7,182 nucleotides of DNA from Actinomycetes bacterium (lineage in GTDB: Bacteria; Actinomycetota; Acidimicrobiia; Acidimicrobiales; Palsa-688), in NCBI GenBank assembly GCA_021846485.1, contig JAJZWW010000164.1:1-7182 (forward strand). Reading direction: 5' to 3'. Shown here piece after piece: positions 5,488 to 7,182 of the stretch. The position numbers and the translations under genes were made by a program. Every line of letters begins with the position of its first letter. The stretch's first letter is position 1. The notes under the pieces were generated by a model. It made no database searches. It saw only the letters and a list, made by a program, of their open reading frames with translations, and was not told where the DNA came from.

Positions 5488-6160
5488 CCGGGCTCAGCCA
5501 CCCGGTGCGAAGGGTGGCGAAGGTGAGGGCCGGGCCCGTTCGGGGGCACGGAGAGATGTACGGCACGGATATGCCGCGGATCGGGAGGTCCCGCTCCGGT
5601 TCTTCGGACCAGCGGGCTCCGCCGTCAGTCGTGGCCCACCATGCGAGGTGCACCCTCGGTGAGACGGTGGTCGCTCCGATGAGCCATCCGTCGCGCCGCC
5701 CCGCGAAGTCCAGGGAGGCGAACAGCACCGAAGCGGGAGCGACGGCACCGGTGGGCAGCCGGGTCGCCGCCCATCGCCGGCCTCCGTCGGAGGTTCGCAG
5801 CACGGTGAGGTGCGGAGGACCGAGCCCGGCGCGCTCTTCGGCGACCCACGCGTCCTGTGGTCCCCGGAACCAGGTGGCCACCACCCCGAGGCTGTCGACC
5901 CCGCTGGGCGCCTCGAGCACGGTCCTCCAACGGCCCCCTCCGTCGGTGCTGCGCCGGATGTCGCCCGGCCCGGTGGTGGCCCAGATCGTCCCGTTGCGGA
6001 GGGCGAGGATCCCCGAGCCGGTGCCGGGGGTGCTGCCCCCGGGGCTCCCCGCCTGCGCGGCTCGCCCGCGCGCTGCCGGGACGGTGACTGCTGTCGCGCT
6101 GGCGAGGCCGCCCAGGGCTAGGGCGGTTGCGACGGCGAGCGCGACGTGACGCTGCTGCAT
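5087..6160 (-). CDS. Asp-box beta-propeller protein, N-terminal part before the frameshift
   Basis: The start ATG at 6160 begins MQQRH followed by a hydrophobic stretch VALAVATALALGGLASATAV and a small-residue cleavage region (AAQA, near residue 37), a typical Sec signal peptide without a lipobox cysteine. The product should be exported. Four Asp-boxes follow: STDGGGRW at 71-78, TSDGGRRW at 123-130, TTDGGARW at 177-184 and TADGGRTW at 238-245. Genuine coding appears to stop near residue 255 (about 5400). The remaining frame to 5087 is arginine-rich, low-complexity sequence typical of an out-of-frame read. The continuation is found one base forward in the neighbouring frame. The in-frame ATG at 6301 is less likely because it would put basic, cysteine-containing sequence before the signal peptide. 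The gene is divergent from the 2H phosphoesterase gene with a 147-bp shared upstream region. Confidence 0.8.
   Translation of the reverse strand: MQQRHVALAVATALALGGLASATAVTVPAARGRAAQAGSPGGSTPGTGSGILALRNGTIWATTGPGDIRRSTDGGGRWRTVLEAPSGVDSLGVVATWFRGPQDAWVAEERAGLGPPHLTVLRTSDGGRRWAATRLPTGAVAPASVLFASLDFAGRRDGWLIGATTVSPRVHLAWWATTDGGARWSEEPERDLPIRGISVPYISPCPRTGPALTFATLRTGWLSPGGCGEGHGPEVWRTADGGRTWSSAPLPPPPGGWGPWLVAGRGSIAGGLGRPGRAGRRRAAGTGRQGCRRAGRRALDQRGTHVAARRPSPDRGGPRSTAGGRLRGPRAARLGRRRPRGGAAHRRRRPDLVTRAL
5388..5415. other. Frameshift site in the propeller gene with GC-rich hairpin
   Basis: The coding frame changes by +1 here. A C4 run (5388-5391) and a G5 run (5400-5404) flank or overlap a perfect 8-bp inverted repeat, CCCTCCCG (5393-5400) and CGGGAGGG (5408-5415). 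An alternative stem CCACCC/GGGTGG (5390-5407) competes with it. Deleting one base from either run restores one open frame, for example giving PPPPGGWVLGWWPVG across the junction. Such homopolymers inside a strong hairpin favour both polymerase slippage and sequencing error. Confidence 0.75.
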
Positions 6161-6307
6161 GCCGGATCGACGCCCGGATCCCCGTCGGGGTTCCCCGATG
6201 GCTGCAGACGCCCGCGGTCCTCGACAGCAGTGTTGCTCCGGTGCGCCGGTCGCAGGAGCCCGGCAGGGGGACGTGCGGAGCTTCGTGGCGGGCGCTACCA
6301 AGGGTGG
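6161..6307. promoter_or_regulatory. Divergent upstream region of the propeller and 2H phosphoesterase genes
   Basis: This 147-bp region must hold the promoters of both flanking genes. It contains a small palindrome CCCCG-T-CGGGG at 6180-6190. TACCAA at 6296-6301 lies 6 nt before the plus-strand ATG and may be a weak -10 for a leaderless start. I could not assign a -35 or a minus-strand promoter. Confidence 0.35.
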
Positions 6308-6943
6308 ATGCCAGATACTGCGTCAATGTCCCGGGAGGATCCGCTGCTGGGTCGGGACTGCCGCGCCTACGTCGTCCAGGCCGACCTCGCCGCCCGCTGC
6401 CGGGTAGCCCTCGCCGCCGTCCAGGAGAGCCTACGTGGAGGCCTGAGAGGGGTCTTCGTGTGCCCTCCGAGCACCCTCCACGTGAGCGTCGCGGTCTTGC
6501 TGTCGGTGAGGAAGGACTACTCGCCGTCCAAGGACGCGCTCTGGGACCGCTGGGGTCGGCTGTGGTGCGCCGAGCTCGACGGGCTGGTCGGCGGGCTGGC
6601 CCCCTTCGACCTCCGCTTCACCCGGCTCGGGATCAGCGAGGCCGCGGTCGTAGCGCTCGCCGATCCGGTCCCGGCGATCGACGCGATCCGACAGCTGGCC
6701 GCCCAGCTTCAGCAGAGGGCGGGGCTCGTGGCGCACCAACCGGCGATCGTCCACTGCACCTTGCTGCGGTACCTCCGCTCGGGAGAGGACCTGTCGGTGC
6801 TGCGCCGGCTGGCGGCGGAGGCCAGGCCAGTATGCAGCTCGCCGGTGAGCGAGCTCGCCATGAGACGCGAGCTGGTGTACCCGAGCCTGGCGTCGCAAGC
6901 CCTCGCTGAGCTTCCCCTGGCCCGACCCTGTCCCCACCGATGA
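6308..6943 (+). CDS. 2H phosphoesterase-like protein (LigT / 2'-5' RNA ligase superfamily)
   Basis: The 211-residue product carries two H-x-[S/T]-x motifs after hydrophobic strands, LHVSVAVL with His58 and Ser60 and VHCTLLRY with His149 and Thr151. They are 91 residues apart. This pair is the hallmark of the 2H phosphoesterase superfamily, whose members hydrolyse or form cyclic 2',3'-phosphates and 2'-5' bonds in RNA or nucleotides. The substrate cannot be read from sequence. The stretch between motifs (SKDALWDRWGRLWCAELDGL, then FDLRFTRLGISEAAVVALAD) has the alternating helix and strand pattern of the fold. I chose the ATG at 6308 because the two halves then have normal proportions; purine-rich AAGGGTGG directly precedes it. 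The ATG at 6326 is an alternative. Starting at 6146 would overlap the signal peptide of the divergent gene. No partner gene in the same direction is visible. Confidence 0.82.
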   Translation: MPDTASMSREDPLLGRDCRAYVVQADLAARCRVALAAVQESLRGGLRGVFVCPPSTLHVSVAVLLSVRKDYSPSKDALWDRWGRLWCAELDGLVGGLAPFDLRFTRLGISEAAVVALADPVPAIDAIRQLAAQLQQRAGLVAHQPAIVHCTLLRYLRSGEDLSVLRRLAAEARPVCSSPVSELAMRRELVYPSLASQALAELPLARPCPHR

Positions 6944-6973
6944 GCACGCCCGGGGCTCTGCGCCGTCCACCCC

Positions 6974-7003
6974 GGCACGCCGCCCTGAGGGCTCCGGCGT
7001 GCC
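6974..7003 (+). terminator. Terminator-like hairpin after the 2H phosphoesterase gene
   Basis: GGCACGCCG (6974-6982) and CGGCGTGCC (6995-7003) form a perfect 9-bp stem. The 12-nt loop can add an inner CCC/GGG pairing. It starts 31 nt after the stop codon; no T-tract follows. Confidence 0.6.
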
Positions 7004-7182
7004 CCGCCGGAGTACCCCCGCCAGACCAAGTGGTCCTCCGCGGAAATTGTTGCGTGAACGCCGCTGGTTGCCTGAGCGCCGAAGAACACGCACGAACTTG
7101 CGCGGGCGACCACTAAGCTACTGTAGCAGCGGGCGCCCGCGTGCCGGCGGGCGACCGGGCCGGCGACGAGGGCTGGCGACGC
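7004..7182 (+). other. Right-edge region with repeats and a possible outward promoter
   Basis: No gene can be established here. The palindrome GACCA-AG-TGGTC lies at 7024-7035. Two near-identical 15-mers, GTTGCGTGAACGCCG (7049-7063) and GTTGCCTGAGCGCCG (7067-7081), are spaced 18 bp apart. TTGCGC (7098-7103) and TACTGT (7119-7124) make a weak -35/-10 pair with 15-bp spacing. The -10 sits in the palindrome GCTAC-T-GTAGC (7117-7127). GCGGGCGCCCGC at 7129-7140 is a perfect palindrome. A GTG at 7141 opens a frame to the edge (VPAGDRAGDEGWRR) that could be a gene start, but 14 codons are too few to judge. Confidence 0.35.

Noticed and set aside
6146..6307. Earlier start for the 2H phosphoesterase-like gene
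   Set aside because: It would overlap the signal-peptide codons of the divergent propeller gene and adds arginine/proline-rich sequence with no family resemblance.

Overview
The window is GC-rich chromosomal DNA from an actinobacterium. Four things support this: a 6C-type small RNA locus and a DUF3097 gene, both known from Actinobacteria; dense coding with strong GC bias; a primary-type sigma-70 paralogue; and promoters with TANNNT-like -10 elements. The wording of the sigma factor might point to the Acidimicrobiia, but that is only an impression. I see no mobile element, CRISPR array or clear sign of recent gene transfer.

Left part (1-1498). A minus-strand pair encodes an RmlC-like cupin epimerase followed 30 bp later by GDP-mannose 4,6-dehydratase (gmd), which is cut by the window edge. 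It looks like the start of a nucleotide-deoxysugar operon for cell-surface glycans. The 363-bp divergent gap to the next gene is not empty. On its minus strand it carries two adjacent hairpins with identical ACCCCCCC loops, the signature of 6C RNA, with a plausible promoter just upstream that lies inside further inverted repeats.

Middle part (1499-3858). A plus-strand DUF3097 gene, probably leaderless and with TOPRIM-like motifs, converges on two minus-strand tRNA genes, His(GTG) then Lys(CTT). A polypurine tract with G-quadruplex potential separates the tRNAs. A sigma-70 group 1/2-type sigma factor is then transcribed rightward from a recognisable promoter and Shine-Dalgarno site. It ends at a GC-rich dyad that could terminate transcription from both sides.

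Right part (3859-7182). A large minus-strand gene encodes a secreted Asp-box (BNR) beta-propeller protein with about 14 repeats. It is split into two reading frames at a GC-rich hairpin near 5388-5415. This is either a +1 frameshift or a sequencing error, and removing one base would give a protein of 766 residues. Divergent from it is a gene for a 2H phosphoesterase-like protein with two H-x-[S/T] motifs, followed by a strong hairpin. The last 180 bases have no clear gene but contain direct repeats, palindromes and a possible promoter pointing out of the window.

Apart from the two sugar-nucleotide genes and the tRNA pair, neighbours do not form an obvious pathway. The best candidates for follow-up are the 6C RNA with its overlapping dyads, the frameshifted propeller gene and the altered active site of the RmlC-like protein.
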